Translations under genes and position numbers: made by a program
Notes under the pieces: generated by a model
Database searches by the model: none
What the model was told of the DNA's origin: nothing
The model's input: only the letters and a program-made list of their open reading frames with translations
Origin: Brevibacterium limosum
GTDB lineage: Bacteria; Actinomycetota; Actinomycetes; Actinomycetales; Brevibacteriaceae
Assembly: GCF_011617705.1 (NCBI RefSeq)
Contig: NZ_CP050154.1
Location: 3,286,001-3,350,000 of the forward strand
Direction: 5' to 3'
Length of the DNA: 64,000 nt
Shown here: positions 1-8,597 of the stretch, piece after piece
Layout: each line of letters opens with the position of its first letter
Numbering within the stretch: position 1 is the first letter of the stretch

Positions 1-122
1 CCGACCCGACTCAGGATGCCTTCGAAACGAAGCGCAGCCTCGGCGAACTGCGATCCATCCTCGAATCCGACCACGGGCGCCGGTACCTGGCCGAGTGCTA
101 CACCGGCTGGCCCCACGGCTGA
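1..122 (+). CDS. pobA: C-terminal fragment of probable 4-hydroxybenzoate 3-monooxygenase
   Basis: Only the last 39 codons lie in the window; the open frame ends at a TGA at 120-122. The tail contains YLAECYTGWPHG, which resembles the LAENYxGLP ending of PobA flavoprotein hydroxylases. PobA converts 4-hydroxybenzoate to protocatechuate, the substrate of the enzyme encoded 53 bp downstream, so the position fits well. The identification rests on this short tail plus context. The rest of the gene is outside the window, so another aromatic hydroxylase cannot be excluded. Confidence 0.5.
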   Translation, partial: DPTQDAFETKRSLGELRSILESDHGRRYLAECYTGWPHG

Positions 123-174
123 GCCGCTCCCCATTCCTCCCCACGAACACCACCGAAGAGAGAAAGGTTCGACG

Positions 175-1035
175 ATGAGTCAGCACCAGACCTCAGACAC
201 CGATGAGACCGCCGAGGCCTTCGATTCGCCCACCGTCATCGACCAGCCCGTGAAGGGCCCCGACGACGCAGCAGAATCCCAGACCACACTCTCGGCCGAG
301 ATCGACGGCATCGAAGCACAGTACAAGCAGGACGTCGCCGGCGGGAAGAAGCCCGAGACCCAGCCGCGCCTGGACTACCGGCCCTACCGGTCCTCGATCC
401 TGCGGCACCCGACGAAGGATCCCCGCCACACCGACCCGGAGACGATCGAGCTCTTCTCCCCCGCGTTCGGACATCGGGACATCGGCACCCTCGAATCGGA
501 TCTGACCATCCAGGCCGACGGGGAACCCATCGGCGAGCGCATCCGCGTGACCGGCCGGGTCCTCGACGGCGAAGGTCGCCCCGTGCGCAATCAGCTCGTC
601 GAGATCTGGCAGGCGAATTCGGCCGGACGCTATATCCACAAACGCGATCAGCACCCGGCCCCGATCGACCCGAACTTCACCGGCGTCGGCCGGACCCTGA
701 CCGGCGACGACGGCTCCTATTCGTTCACGACGATCAAACCGGGCCCCTACCCGTGGAAGAACCACCACAACGCATGGCGACCGGCACACATCCACTTCTC
801 GCTCTTCGGTTCCGAGTTCACACAGCGGATGATCACCCAGATGTACTTCCCCGGGGACCCGCTCTTCGCCCTCGACCCGATCTACCAGTCGATCACCGAC
901 CAGAAGTCACGCGAGCGCCTGGTGGCGACCTACGACCACAACATCACCGAGCACGAATTCCTCATGGGATACAACTGGGACATCGTGCTCACCGGAGCCA
1001 ACCGGACCTGGATGGAAGAAGAGGATGATGACTGA
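175..1035 (+). CDS. pcaH: Protocatechuate 3,4-dioxygenase beta subunit
   Basis: Intradiol ring-cleaving dioxygenase subunit that carries the non-haem Fe(III) and converts protocatechuate to 3-carboxy-cis,cis-muconate. The 286-aa product shows the four expected iron ligands: Tyr in AGRYIHKRDQH, Tyr in PGPYPW and two His in RPAHIHFS. An open frame continues upstream to base 16, but the ATG at 175 is preferred because a purine-rich GAGAGAAAGG lies just before it and family homology starts well after it. The first ~80 residues are an acidic extension longer than in Pseudomonas PcaH. Its 3' end overlaps pcaG by 11 bp, which implies translational coupling of the two subunits. Confidence 0.95.
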   Translation: MSQHQTSDTDETAEAFDSPTVIDQPVKGPDDAAESQTTLSAEIDGIEAQYKQDVAGGKKPETQPRLDYRPYRSSILRHPTKDPRHTDPETIELFSPAFGHRDIGTLESDLTIQADGEPIGERIRVTGRVLDGEGRPVRNQLVEIWQANSAGRYIHKRDQHPAPIDPNFTGVGRTLTGDDGSYSFTTIKPGPYPWKNHHNAWRPAHIHFSLFGSEFTQRMITQMYFPGDPLFALDPIYQSITDQKSRERLVATYDHNITEHEFLMGYNWDIVLTGANRTWMEEEDDD

Positions 1036-1612
1036 TCTCACCGCAACCCCGGATCTGACTCCGACCCCGGGCCAGACCGTCGGGCCGTTCTACGGCTATG
1101 CGCTGCCCTTCGACCACGACAATGAGCTCGTCCCACCCGGTTCGGCACGCGCCGTGCAGCTGACCGGAACCGTCTACGACGGGGCAGGCGACCCGGTACC
1201 CGACGCCATCCTCGAGATCTGGCAGCCGGACGAGAACGGCGACGTCCCCCGTGAGACCGGTTCGCTGCGCCGCAACGGCTTCACCTTCACCGGCTTCGGC
1301 CGCGCGGCCGTCGACCCCGAAGGCGAGTTCAGCTTCTCGACGGTCAACCCAGGACCCACGGAGGCCGGCAAAGCACCATTCATCAGCGTCGTCATCTTCG
1401 CCCGCGGGCTGCTCAACCGGCTCTTCACCCGCATCTACCTGCCCGAGGACACCGCGGCGCTGACTGCCGACCCGCTCCTGTCCTCGCTCGACGAAGACGA
1501 GCGCACTCGCCTCATCGCCACGCGAGGGGCTGACGGATCGCTGCACTTCGACATACGGTTGCAGGGTGAGGGGGAAACTCCCTTCCTCCGATTCCCCAGC
1601 CACGAGGACTGA
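1025..1612 (+). CDS. pcaG: Protocatechuate 3,4-dioxygenase alpha subunit
   Basis: Non-iron subunit of the alpha-beta dioxygenase. The 195-aa protein has the intradiol-dioxygenase fold signature near its start (GQTVGPFYGYALPF) and the conserved LEIWQPDENG segment shared with PcaH, but it lacks the HxH iron ligands, as expected for the alpha chain. It starts inside the end of pcaH (tandem ATG ATG at 1025/1028) and ends 6 bp before pcaB. It therefore belongs to one pca operon. Confidence 0.94.
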   Translation: MMTDLTATPDLTPTPGQTVGPFYGYALPFDHDNELVPPGSARAVQLTGTVYDGAGDPVPDAILEIWQPDENGDVPRETGSLRRNGFTFTGFGRAAVDPEGEFSFSTVNPGPTEAGKAPFISVVIFARGLLNRLFTRIYLPEDTAALTADPLLSSLDEDERTRLIATRGADGSLHFDIRLQGEGETPFLRFPSHED

Positions 1613-1618
1613 CGCGAC

Positions 1619-2989
1619 ATGACCGACACCGCCCACACCCGGTTCCTCTTCGCCCCCGGCGATCTGCGCGGATCCGAAGCCATCGACGACGCCGCGTTCA
1701 TCACCGCGATCGGCCAGGTCGAGACCGCGTGGATCGTCGCGCAGGGACGGGTGGGGCTGGTGTCATCGGAGATCCGCGCCGAGGTGGCCGCCGCCATCGA
1801 TTCCACGATCCGCACACTCACGGACGATCACAATCACTTGCAGACGCTCGGCGAGGATGCCGAAGCCGGCGGCAACCCGCTCATCCCATTCCTCGCCCTC
1901 GTCCGCTCCAGGCTCTCACCTGAAGCCTCCCGCTGCCTGCACCGGGGACTGACCAGCCAAGACGTCGTCGATACGGCGATCGGTCTGCTCGTCTCCCGCG
2001 TCGTACGGCAGATGCAGGCGCGCCTCGAAGTCATCGGCGCCTCCCTCGTCGAACTCTCCGACGCTCACGCTCAGACACTGTGCCTGGCCCGCACCCTCAC
2101 TCAGCCGGCGCTGCCGACGACTTTCGGGCTCAAGGCCGCCGCCTGGGCCGCCGAGGTCAACGAGGTCCAGGGCCAGGCGCCCTACGTCGACTATGTGCAG
2201 GTCGGCGGGGCCGCCGGCACCCGTGCCGCGATCCGCTGGTTCGCCGGAGACTCCACCGAATCCCTGCTGCGCGAATTCCACGTGCAGATGATCGGTCCCG
2301 ACGCCGCGCTGACCCAGATCCCCGTCCCGTGGCACACCGATCGCGTCCGCATCCTGTCCTGGGGCTCCCATCTCGCCCAATGCGTCACGGTCGGGGCATC
2401 CATCGCCCGCGACGTCCTCATCGGTGTGCGCCCCGAGTTCGGCGAACTGTCCCTGGCCTCCACCGGCGGATCCTCGACGATGCCGCACAAATCGAACCCC
2501 ACCTCGGCGGTGCTCCTCCACCGCAACGGAATGCGCGTCCCCGGCGCCCTGTCCACGCTGACCACGGCCGCCGCCGAAGCCGTCGAAGAACGTTCCGACG
2601 GCGCTTGGCACGCCGAATGGCCGGCCCTGTCCGAGCTCATGACCTTGGCGATCTCATCGCTGATCATCCTCGACGAGATGATCGCGGGACTGCAGGTCAA
2701 CGCCGATGCCATGCGCACCAACCTCGATGCCGCCTCCCCCGGGATCTACGGAGAGAAGCTCGGCATCGTCTTCGGTGACCGCCTGGGCAAGGACACCCGC
2801 GCAGCCATCGTCGCCCCCGGCTCCGACCCCATCGCCGCACTGGCTGCTGCGATCGGCGACGAAGACGGCATCGAGGAATTCTTCACCCCCGAGTCCTACC
2901 TCGGGGAGGCCGAGGACATCCGCCGCACCATCCTGGCGACCATCGACAACTCCGGACCGCAGGAGATCGACCTGCCGTCCTTCGACTGA
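1619..2989 (+). CDS. pcaB: 3-carboxy-cis,cis-muconate cycloisomerase
   Basis: Fumarase/aspartase-superfamily enzyme that lactonises 3-carboxymuconate to 4-carboxymuconolactone, the step after PcaHG. The 456-aa protein carries the superfamily signature GGSSTMPHKSNPTSAV near residue 285 and the LTSQDVVDTA motif near residue 115. The length is typical. It begins 7 bp after pcaG and is followed 44 bp later by pcaL, in pathway order. Confidence 0.93.
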   Translation: MTDTAHTRFLFAPGDLRGSEAIDDAAFITAIGQVETAWIVAQGRVGLVSSEIRAEVAAAIDSTIRTLTDDHNHLQTLGEDAEAGGNPLIPFLALVRSRLSPEASRCLHRGLTSQDVVDTAIGLLVSRVVRQMQARLEVIGASLVELSDAHAQTLCLARTLTQPALPTTFGLKAAAWAAEVNEVQGQAPYVDYVQVGGAAGTRAAIRWFAGDSTESLLREFHVQMIGPDAALTQIPVPWHTDRVRILSWGSHLAQCVTVGASIARDVLIGVRPEFGELSLASTGGSSTMPHKSNPTSAVLLHRNGMRVPGALSTLTTAAAEAVEERSDGAWHAEWPALSELMTLAISSLIILDEMIAGLQVNADAMRTNLDAASPGIYGEKLGIVFGDRLGKDTRAAIVAPGSDPIAALAAAIGDEDGIEEFFTPESYLGEAEDIRRTILATIDNSGPQEIDLPSFD

Positions 2990-3033
2990 GAACCGCATTT
3001 CGACTTAAGACCCGACCGAAGAAAGTGACATCC

Positions 3034-4356
3034 ATGGACCTCACCGCATCCGTTCTTGCCGCCCCCGCCGCCCCTGCGACCGACGCCCGGGTGCTCGTCG
3101 TCCTGCCCTCGCTGGGCACCTCCGCGGCCGCTCTGTGGCAGCAGGCCGCCACCGAGCTCTCCGCGCTCAGTCCGGAGACGACGGTCATCGGCATCGACCT
3201 GCCCGGTCACGGTCGTTCGGCTCCGATCGAGGTGCCCACCGGCACCGAGGTGGCTCCGCGGCTGACGATGACCGACCTCGCCGAGGCGGTCCTTGCCACC
3301 CTGGATCGGGTCCTTCCCGATGTGGCCGCCACCGACGCCCCCGTCGACCTCGCCGGCGATTCGATCGGCGGCGCCACCGCCCTGCAGCTGGCGCTCGACC
3401 ACGGAGACCGCTTCGGCCGCATCGCCGTGTTCTGCACGGGCGCGAAGATCGGTGAAGCAACAGCTTGGGAGGAACGCGCGCAGACCGTGGCGACCTCGGG
3501 CACCCCGACTCAGGTCATCGGTTCGGCACAGCGCTGGTTCGGGGAAGGGTTCATGGACCGGGAGCCGGAGGCCTCGGCCGCTCTCCTGCACTCGCTGCAG
3601 GACGCCGACCGGTTCTCCTATGCCGCTCTCTGCTATGCCCTCGCCGATTTCGATGTCCGCGCACGCCTGCCCGAGATCTCGCGGCCGCTGCTGGCCGTCG
3701 CCGGCTCCCAGGACCAGCCGACTCCGCCGACGAAACTCGCCGAGATCGCCAACGGGGTCCCCGGCGCACTCCTCGAAGTCATCGACGGCGCCGCTCACCT
3801 CGTCCCCGCCGAGGCTCCGGTCGTGACCGCGGGTCTGCTCGCTGACTTCCTGCACGGAAAGGGACTCGGTGCAGGGGCCGGCGGCACCGGCGGTGCAGGC
3901 GCGACCGCCGCAGACGATTCGGAAGCCGACCTGCCCACCGCGTCCGGGCCGAGGGAGGCCAGCCGCGACGAAGTCCGTGAGGCCGGAATGACCGTGCGCC
4001 GTCAGGTGCTCTCCGATGCCCACGTCGACCGGGCGAACGCGAAGGTCGACGACTTCACCAGCGACTTCCAAGACCTCATCACCCGCTACGCCTGGGGCGA
4101 GATCTGGACCCGGCCCGGGCTCGAACGGCGCATGCGTTCGGCGATCACGCTCACGGCAATGATCGCCGGAGGCCACGAAGCCGAACTCGCGATGCACGTC
4201 AAGGCCGCACTCCGCAACGGACTCACCCGCGACGAGATCAAGGAAGTCCTTCTCCAATCGGCGATCTACTGCTCCGTGCCGAGCGCGAACACAGCCTTCT
4301 CCGTCGCATCCCAGGCACTGGCCGAATTCGACGCCGAGGAATCCTCCGACTCCTGA
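3034..4356 (+). CDS. pcaL: 3-oxoadipate enol-lactonase / 4-carboxymuconolactone decarboxylase fusion
   Basis: Bifunctional enzyme for the last two steps to 3-oxoadipate. Residues ~1-275 form an alpha/beta hydrolase with nucleophile elbow GDSIGG, acid Asp in GSQDQP and catalytic His in GAAHLVP. A Gly/Ala-rich linker (~280-300) joins it to a carboxymuconolactone decarboxylase domain (~315-440; ITRYAWGEIWTRPGLERRMRS and IYCSVPSAN). The frame is open from a GTG at 3025, but the ATG at 3034, 8-10 bp after GAAGAAAG, is the better start. PcaD-PcaC fusions are typical of actinobacteria. No pcaR, pcaIJ or pcaF follows here. Confidence 0.92.
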   Translation: MDLTASVLAAPAAPATDARVLVVLPSLGTSAAALWQQAATELSALSPETTVIGIDLPGHGRSAPIEVPTGTEVAPRLTMTDLAEAVLATLDRVLPDVAATDAPVDLAGDSIGGATALQLALDHGDRFGRIAVFCTGAKIGEATAWEERAQTVATSGTPTQVIGSAQRWFGEGFMDREPEASAALLHSLQDADRFSYAALCYALADFDVRARLPEISRPLLAVAGSQDQPTPPTKLAEIANGVPGALLEVIDGAAHLVPAEAPVVTAGLLADFLHGKGLGAGAGGTGGAGATAADDSEADLPTASGPREASRDEVREAGMTVRRQVLSDAHVDRANAKVDDFTSDFQDLITRYAWGEIWTRPGLERRMRSAITLTAMIAGGHEAELAMHVKAALRNGLTRDEIKEVLLQSAIYCSVPSANTAFSVASQALAEFDAEESSDS

Positions 4357-4395
4357 ACCTCCGTCGGCGGGGCCTCGACCAGTTAAGCGGGTTCA

Positions 4396-4434
4396 GAGTG
4401 CACAGTTTTCACGAGATTCTGGCAATCTGTACAC
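4396..4434. promoter_or_regulatory. Imperfect inverted repeat, possible operator upstream of MFS gene
   Basis: GTGCACAG (4398-4405) and CTGTACAC (4427-4434) form a 7-of-8 inverted repeat separated by 21 bp. It lies in the 211-bp gap between pcaL and the next transporter gene. It could bind a dimeric regulator of either unit; no cognate regulator is adjacent. Confidence 0.25.
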
Positions 4435-4567
4435 ACTCAACCTAGTAGGCGCAGGGGCGACCGCCTGTTCGAATCGTCACATTGCGTCCTCAGGGCTACC
4501 GAGCAGCGGTGATGGGCAATAGGCTGGTGCGGTCGTCGCCCGAACCAGCAGCCTCCGAAGGAGTTCC

Positions 4568-5779
4568 ATGAGCGAAGCACCGGTCTCCCGCGGAGTCTAC
4601 AAGTTCGCGGTCTTCGCTTTGGCGATCGGCGCCTTCGCCATCGGAGTGACCGAATTCGCGACCATGGGTCTGCTGCCCATGATCGCCGAGGAACTGGGCA
4701 TCACCGTCCCGCAGGCCGGACATGCGGTGTCCTTCTACGCGATCGGCGTCGTCGTCGGCGCACCCCTGATCACGACCATCGCAGCCCACATGGACCGCAA
4801 GCTGCTGCTCCTGTGCATGATGGGCCTCTTCGCTCTGGGCAACCTCGCCTCGATGCTGGCTCCGACGGCCGGGCTGTTCAACATCGCACGCTTCGTCTCC
4901 GGCCTGCCGCACGGCGCCTACCTGGGCATCGGAGCCGTCGTCGCCGCCTCCCTCGTCCCGGCCAATCGCCGCGGCCGGGCCATGTCGCGAGTGATGCTCG
5001 GCCTGACGATCGCGAACATCTTCGGCGTGCCCTTCGCCGCCGCACTGGGCAATATGTTCGGCTGGCGCAGCGCCTATGCTCTCGTCGCCGGCCTCGGAGT
5101 GCTCACGGTCATCATGGTCGCCATCGGCGTCCCGCGCGTGAAGCTCGGCGCCGTGCCCTCGGCCCGTGGTGAGATCAAGGCCCTCGGCCGCGTCCAGATC
5201 ATCCTCACCCTCGTGGCCGGCTCCGTGGGCTTCGGCGGCATGTTCGCCGTCTACACCTACATCACCCCGACGATGACCGACGTCGCCGGCGTTCCCGAGA
5301 TCGCGATCCCCTGGGTCCTCGCCGTCTACGGGCTGGGCATGACCGCCGGCTCGCTCATCGCGGGGCCGCTCGTCGACAAGTCCATCGAACGCTCGGCCAC
5401 GGGCGGCATGATCCTCTCCGCTCTCGTGCTGGCCGCCTTCGGCGCCTTCACCCACATCGCGGCGATCGCGATCATCGCCCTCTTCCTCATCGGCATCTCC
5501 GGGTCGATGATCACCACGGCGCTGCAGATGCGTCTGTTCCGCGAATCCCACGACGCCCCGAGCCTGTCCGCGGCCATGAACCATGCCGCCTTCAATCTCG
5601 CCAATGCGCTCGGCGCGTGGCTCGGCGGCATCGTCATCACCGCGGGCCTCGGCTACCGAGCACCGGCCTGGGTGGGGGTGGGCCTGTGCCTGTCCGGACT
5701 CATCGTCATCTCCATCGCGATCTTCCTTCGCCGAGGCGGCTCCCCCGACCCGAGCACCCGCACTTCCGTGGAAACCTGA
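4568..5779 (+). CDS. MFS transporter, DHA1/AraJ-like drug efflux family
   Basis: Twelve-helix inner-membrane antiporter of 403 aa. The N-terminus has the family pattern GVTEFATMGLLPMIAEELG, found in AraJ/Cmx/Bcr-type DHA1 transporters that export sugars, chloramphenicol or other small molecules. DRKLLLL between helices 2 and 3 replaces the usual basic loop motif, and RFVSGLPHGAYLG marks helix 4. GAAGGAGTT precedes the ATG at 4568. The substrate is not predictable. Its place after the pca operon may be chance, because a 211-bp gap separates them. Confidence 0.85.
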   Translation: MSEAPVSRGVYKFAVFALAIGAFAIGVTEFATMGLLPMIAEELGITVPQAGHAVSFYAIGVVVGAPLITTIAAHMDRKLLLLCMMGLFALGNLASMLAPTAGLFNIARFVSGLPHGAYLGIGAVVAASLVPANRRGRAMSRVMLGLTIANIFGVPFAAALGNMFGWRSAYALVAGLGVLTVIMVAIGVPRVKLGAVPSARGEIKALGRVQIILTLVAGSVGFGGMFAVYTYITPTMTDVAGVPEIAIPWVLAVYGLGMTAGSLIAGPLVDKSIERSATGGMILSALVLAAFGAFTHIAAIAIIALFLIGISGSMITTALQMRLFRESHDAPSLSAAMNHAAFNLANALGAWLGGIVITAGLGYRAPAWVGVGLCLSGLIVISIAIFLRRGGSPDPSTRTSVET

Positions 5780-5821
5780 GCCGGTATTCAGCAGAACCCT
5801 CCGCCGAGACACTGGAACTAT

Positions 5822-5915
5822 GGGTCACTATCGGATACTTTCCGGCTCAGAAATGTCCGTTTGTGACCTACGTTTGGGCGGAACGCTCGGCGCGGACAGT
5901 ATCCGAACGTGACCC
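5822..5915. repeat. Long imperfect inverted repeat between MFS and cyclophilin genes
   Basis: GGGTCACTATCGGATACT at 5822-5839 is mirrored by AGTATCCGAACGTGACCC at 5898-5915 (16 of 18 pairs). The match continues weakly inward (TTCCG against CGGAC). The ~58-bp spacer is not otherwise structured. Both flanking genes point right, so it is either a two-half operator or the remnant ends of a small mobile sequence. Confidence 0.5.
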
Positions 5916-5942
5916 GCAGCTGCATGCCGATACGATGAAGCC

Positions 5943-6689
5943 ATGGATCATCCTGCGCCCGGTCGCTCTCATGCCGTGACCCGCCACTCTGACGACCTGA
6001 CCCTCCGCCCTGAATCGGCCGTACTCCTGACCCTCGCGGCGCTGGCCGTCCTCGCCCTTCTGCTGCTGAGCGGATGCGGATCTTCTGATTCCGGGGGCGA
6101 TTCCGCCGACGGCTCGGACTCTTCGGCCGCCGCGGGAACCTGCTCGTACCCCGCCGATTCGCAGTCCGCGGCGAAGGACGTCAAAGCACCGGCAGAGGAA
6201 CCGGAGGCGAAGGGCACCGTCGACGCCACCGTGGCGACCAGCGCAGGGGACCTCGCGGTGACTCTTGATGCCGACCGCACCCCGTGCACCGTCAACAGCT
6301 TCCTGTCGCTGGCCGCGCAGAAGTACTTCGATGACACCGAATGCCACCGCCTGACCACCGAGGGCATCTTAGTCCTCCAGTGCGGCGACCCCACAGGCAC
6401 CGGCTCCGGCGGCCCAGGCTACTCGTTCGCCGATGAGCTCGACGGCTCCGAGACCTACCCGGCCGGCACTCTGGCCATGGCCAACTCCGGTCCCGACACG
6501 AACGGCTCTCAGTTCTTCGTCGTCTACGACGACAGCTCCCTGCCGCCCGACTACACCGTGTTCGGTCAGCTCGACGAGGCGAGCACGAAGACCGTCGCCG
6601 ATCTCGCAGCCAAGGGCACGGACTCCGGCGCCGGGGACGGCGCACCCAAGGAGAAGGTGACGATCACCGAGGTCACCTCCGCCGAGTGA
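5943..6689 (+). CDS. Lipoprotein cyclophilin-type peptidyl-prolyl cis-trans isomerase
   Basis: Predicted to be anchored on the outer face of the membrane and to isomerise X-Pro bonds in secreted proteins. The 248-aa product has an N-terminal hydrophobic segment ending in a lipobox LLSGC (~residues 41-45), then a Ser/Gly/Asp-rich spacer. The cyclophilin domain (~95-245) shows TVNSFLSLAAQKYFDDTECHR, LQCGDPTGTGSGGPGY and NTNGSQFF-like NSGPDTNGSQFFVVY. Several active-site positions match single-domain actinobacterial cyclophilins. The start could also lie at internal codons nearer the hydrophobic segment. Confidence 0.88.
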   Translation: MDHPAPGRSHAVTRHSDDLTLRPESAVLLTLAALAVLALLLLSGCGSSDSGGDSADGSDSSAAAGTCSYPADSQSAAKDVKAPAEEPEAKGTVDATVATSAGDLAVTLDADRTPCTVNSFLSLAAQKYFDDTECHRLTTEGILVLQCGDPTGTGSGGPGYSFADELDGSETYPAGTLAMANSGPDTNGSQFFVVYDDSSLPPDYTVFGQLDEASTKTVADLAAKGTDSGAGDGAPKEKVTITEVTSAE

Positions 6690-6731
6690 CCTCACGTCTG
6701 AGTTGCCCACAACACTCGGACCTCCTATGGA

Positions 6732-6746
6732 TCTCAGCACCTGAGA
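6732..6746. promoter_or_regulatory. Perfect 6-3-6 palindrome TCTCAG-CAC-CTGAGA
   Basis: Located 43 bp after the cyclophilin stop and before the strong hairpin at 6791. It is a compact operator-like dyad, upstream of the MHS transporter gene. The target regulator is unknown. Confidence 0.3.
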
Positions 6747-6790
6747 CCTGGAAATCACGTTCTATGAGACGAGCGTAATGTCGATTCGTC

Positions 6791-6831
6791 GCCGTCGACG
6801 CTGTGCCTGACACAGCGCCGACGGCCTTTTC
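6791..6831 (+). terminator. Rho-independent terminator
   Basis: A 15-bp stem (GCCGTCGACGCTGTG / CACAGCGCCGACGGC, one mismatch) with a 5-nt loop is followed directly by CTTTTCC. It ends transcription 100 bp after the cyclophilin gene and lies 59 bp before the transporter start. Confidence 0.75.
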
Positions 6832-6889
6832 CATTGGCACGGACCACCCGCCCGTGCCTGCACTCACGAAACAGCGGAGCACCACCACC

Positions 6890-8326
6890 ATGTCCACCGA
6901 AACACAACCGGAGAATCCCTCCTCGGCACCCGGAGTCGACGACGACGCAATCGCAGCGACTCGGAAGAACAACACACGCGGCAAGGTCCTGACCGCCTCG
7001 ATGGTCGGCACCACCATCGAATTCTTCGATTTCTACGCCTACGCCACGGCCTCCTCGCTGGTCTTCCCGGCCCTCTTCTTCCCCAACCAGACATCGACGA
7101 CGCAGCTGCTGAGTTCGTTCGCGATCTTCGGCGTCGCCTTCGTCGCCCGCCCCCTCGGCTCGATCATCTTCGGTCACTTCGGTGACCGCATCGGCCGCAA
7201 GAAGACGCTCATCGCCTCCCTGCTCATCATGGGCATCGGCACCTTCCTCATCGGCCTCCTCCCCACCGCAAGCACCCCGGGCTGGGTCGTCCTCGCCCCG
7301 CTGTTCCTCGTCCTGCTGCGCTTCTGCCAGGGCGTCGGCCTCGGCGGCGAATGGTCGGGTGCGGCGCTCCTGGCCACCGAGAATGCCCCGAAGGGCAAGC
7401 GCGCCATCTGGGGCACCTTCCCGCAGCTCGGTGCCCCCGTCGGCTTCATCATCGCGAACCTGCTCTTCGTCGCCCTCGGCACCTGGACCTCCCCCGAGGC
7501 GTTCCTCGCCTGGGGCTGGCGCATCCCGTTCCTGCTCTCGGCACTGCTCGTGGCCGTCGGCCTCTATGTCCGCATGTCGCTCATGGAGACCCCGGCATTC
7601 CAGCTTGTCGCGCAGAAGCAGCAGATCTCGAAGGCCCCGCTCGGACGCGTGTTCGCCACGAGCTGGAAGCCCCTCATCCTCGGCACTCTGATCATGCTCG
7701 CGACCTACGTGATCTTCTACTTCATGACCGCGTTCACCCTCACCTACGGAACGTCACCTGCCACCCCCGAACAGGCACAGACCGCCGCCGAGGCGGCAGG
7801 GAAGACCTTCGACCCCGCGGGCTTCGTCGCCGGGCTGGGGTACACGAAGAACGAGTTCCTCACCTACCTCATCATCGGGGTCGTGTTCTTCGGCATCTTC
7901 ACCGTCGTCTCCGGACCCTTGGCAGAGAAACTGGGTCGTCGGAAGATGCTCTTGGGTGTGACCGTGCTCATCGCCGCCTACGGACTCGTCGTCAATGCCC
8001 TGTTCAACGCCGGCACCCCGGGAGTCATCATCGGCCTCATCGTCGGCTTCATCCTCATGGGGCTGACCTTCGGACCGATGGCCGCGTACCTGCCGGAGCT
8101 CTTCCCCGCCAATGTCCGCTATACCGGCTCGGCGATCTCCTACAACATGTCCAGCGTCATCGGGGCCGGTCCCGCACCGTTCGCCATGGTCGCTCTGTGG
8201 CAGGCCGAAGGAGGGTCGATCTTCTACTGCGGTCTCTACATCATCGCCGCGGCGATCGTCACCATCATCGCCTTGTGGCTGGCCAAGGACACCTCTGACC
8301 TCGACATGGAGGACCAGCTGAGCTGA
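6890..8326 (+). CDS. MHS-family (metabolite:H+ symporter) MFS transporter
   Basis: Proton-coupled importer of a small organic ion, by family (ShiA/ProP/KgtP relatives). The 478-aa protein has TTIEFFDFYAYATASSLVFP in helix 1 and GHFGDRIGRKK in loop 2-3. It also has RFCQGVGLGGEWSGA in helix 4 and GWRIPFLLS before the central loop, all MHS hallmarks. The frame is open from 6803, but the ATG at 6890 follows GCGGAG and begins an ordinary hydrophilic N-terminus. The substrate is not resolved by sequence; aromatic acid, shikimate or betaine are all plausible. Confidence 0.88.
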   Translation: MSTETQPENPSSAPGVDDDAIAATRKNNTRGKVLTASMVGTTIEFFDFYAYATASSLVFPALFFPNQTSTTQLLSSFAIFGVAFVARPLGSIIFGHFGDRIGRKKTLIASLLIMGIGTFLIGLLPTASTPGWVVLAPLFLVLLRFCQGVGLGGEWSGAALLATENAPKGKRAIWGTFPQLGAPVGFIIANLLFVALGTWTSPEAFLAWGWRIPFLLSALLVAVGLYVRMSLMETPAFQLVAQKQQISKAPLGRVFATSWKPLILGTLIMLATYVIFYFMTAFTLTYGTSPATPEQAQTAAEAAGKTFDPAGFVAGLGYTKNEFLTYLIIGVVFFGIFTVVSGPLAEKLGRRKMLLGVTVLIAAYGLVVNALFNAGTPGVIIGLIVGFILMGLTFGPMAAYLPELFPANVRYTGSAISYNMSSVIGAGPAPFAMVALWQAEGGSIFYCGLYIIAAAIVTIIALWLAKDTSDLDMEDQLS

Positions 8327-8354
8327 GCCCCAGACCGAATGTGGTCGTTCCACC

Positions 8355-8388
8355 GAGGCCCGATCGCCGTTTCAGGCGGTCGGGCCTC
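8355..8388 (+). terminator. Hairpin terminator after MHS transporter
   Basis: A 14-bp stem GAGGCCCGATCGCC / GGCGGTCGGGCCTC (one G·T) with loop GTTTCA lies 29 bp after the stop and is followed by GATTCTGTG. The T-run is weak, but position and stem are typical of high-GC terminators. Confidence 0.65.
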
Positions 8389-8597
8389 GATTCTGTGACC
8401 GCAACTCGCTGGCAGCGCAGGCCGGTCGCCCGCATACGCGGCAACACTACGATTTCGTCACAACCGCCTCGGCGATCATCGAAGCGCCGTGGGTGTGACC
8501 CAGTTCACGGTAGGATTCCTCTCAGACACTGCCCAGACACGGATGTCCGGGCAATCCGTTTGCGTGACGAGGCCGTCACCGATCTCCTGGAGGAACC

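Noticed and set aside
8494-8517. Promoter TGTGAC / TAGGAT before the amino-acid binding-protein gene
   Set aside because: TAGGAT is a fair -10, but the spacing to TGTGAC is only 11 bp and no other -35 is present at 16-18 bp.
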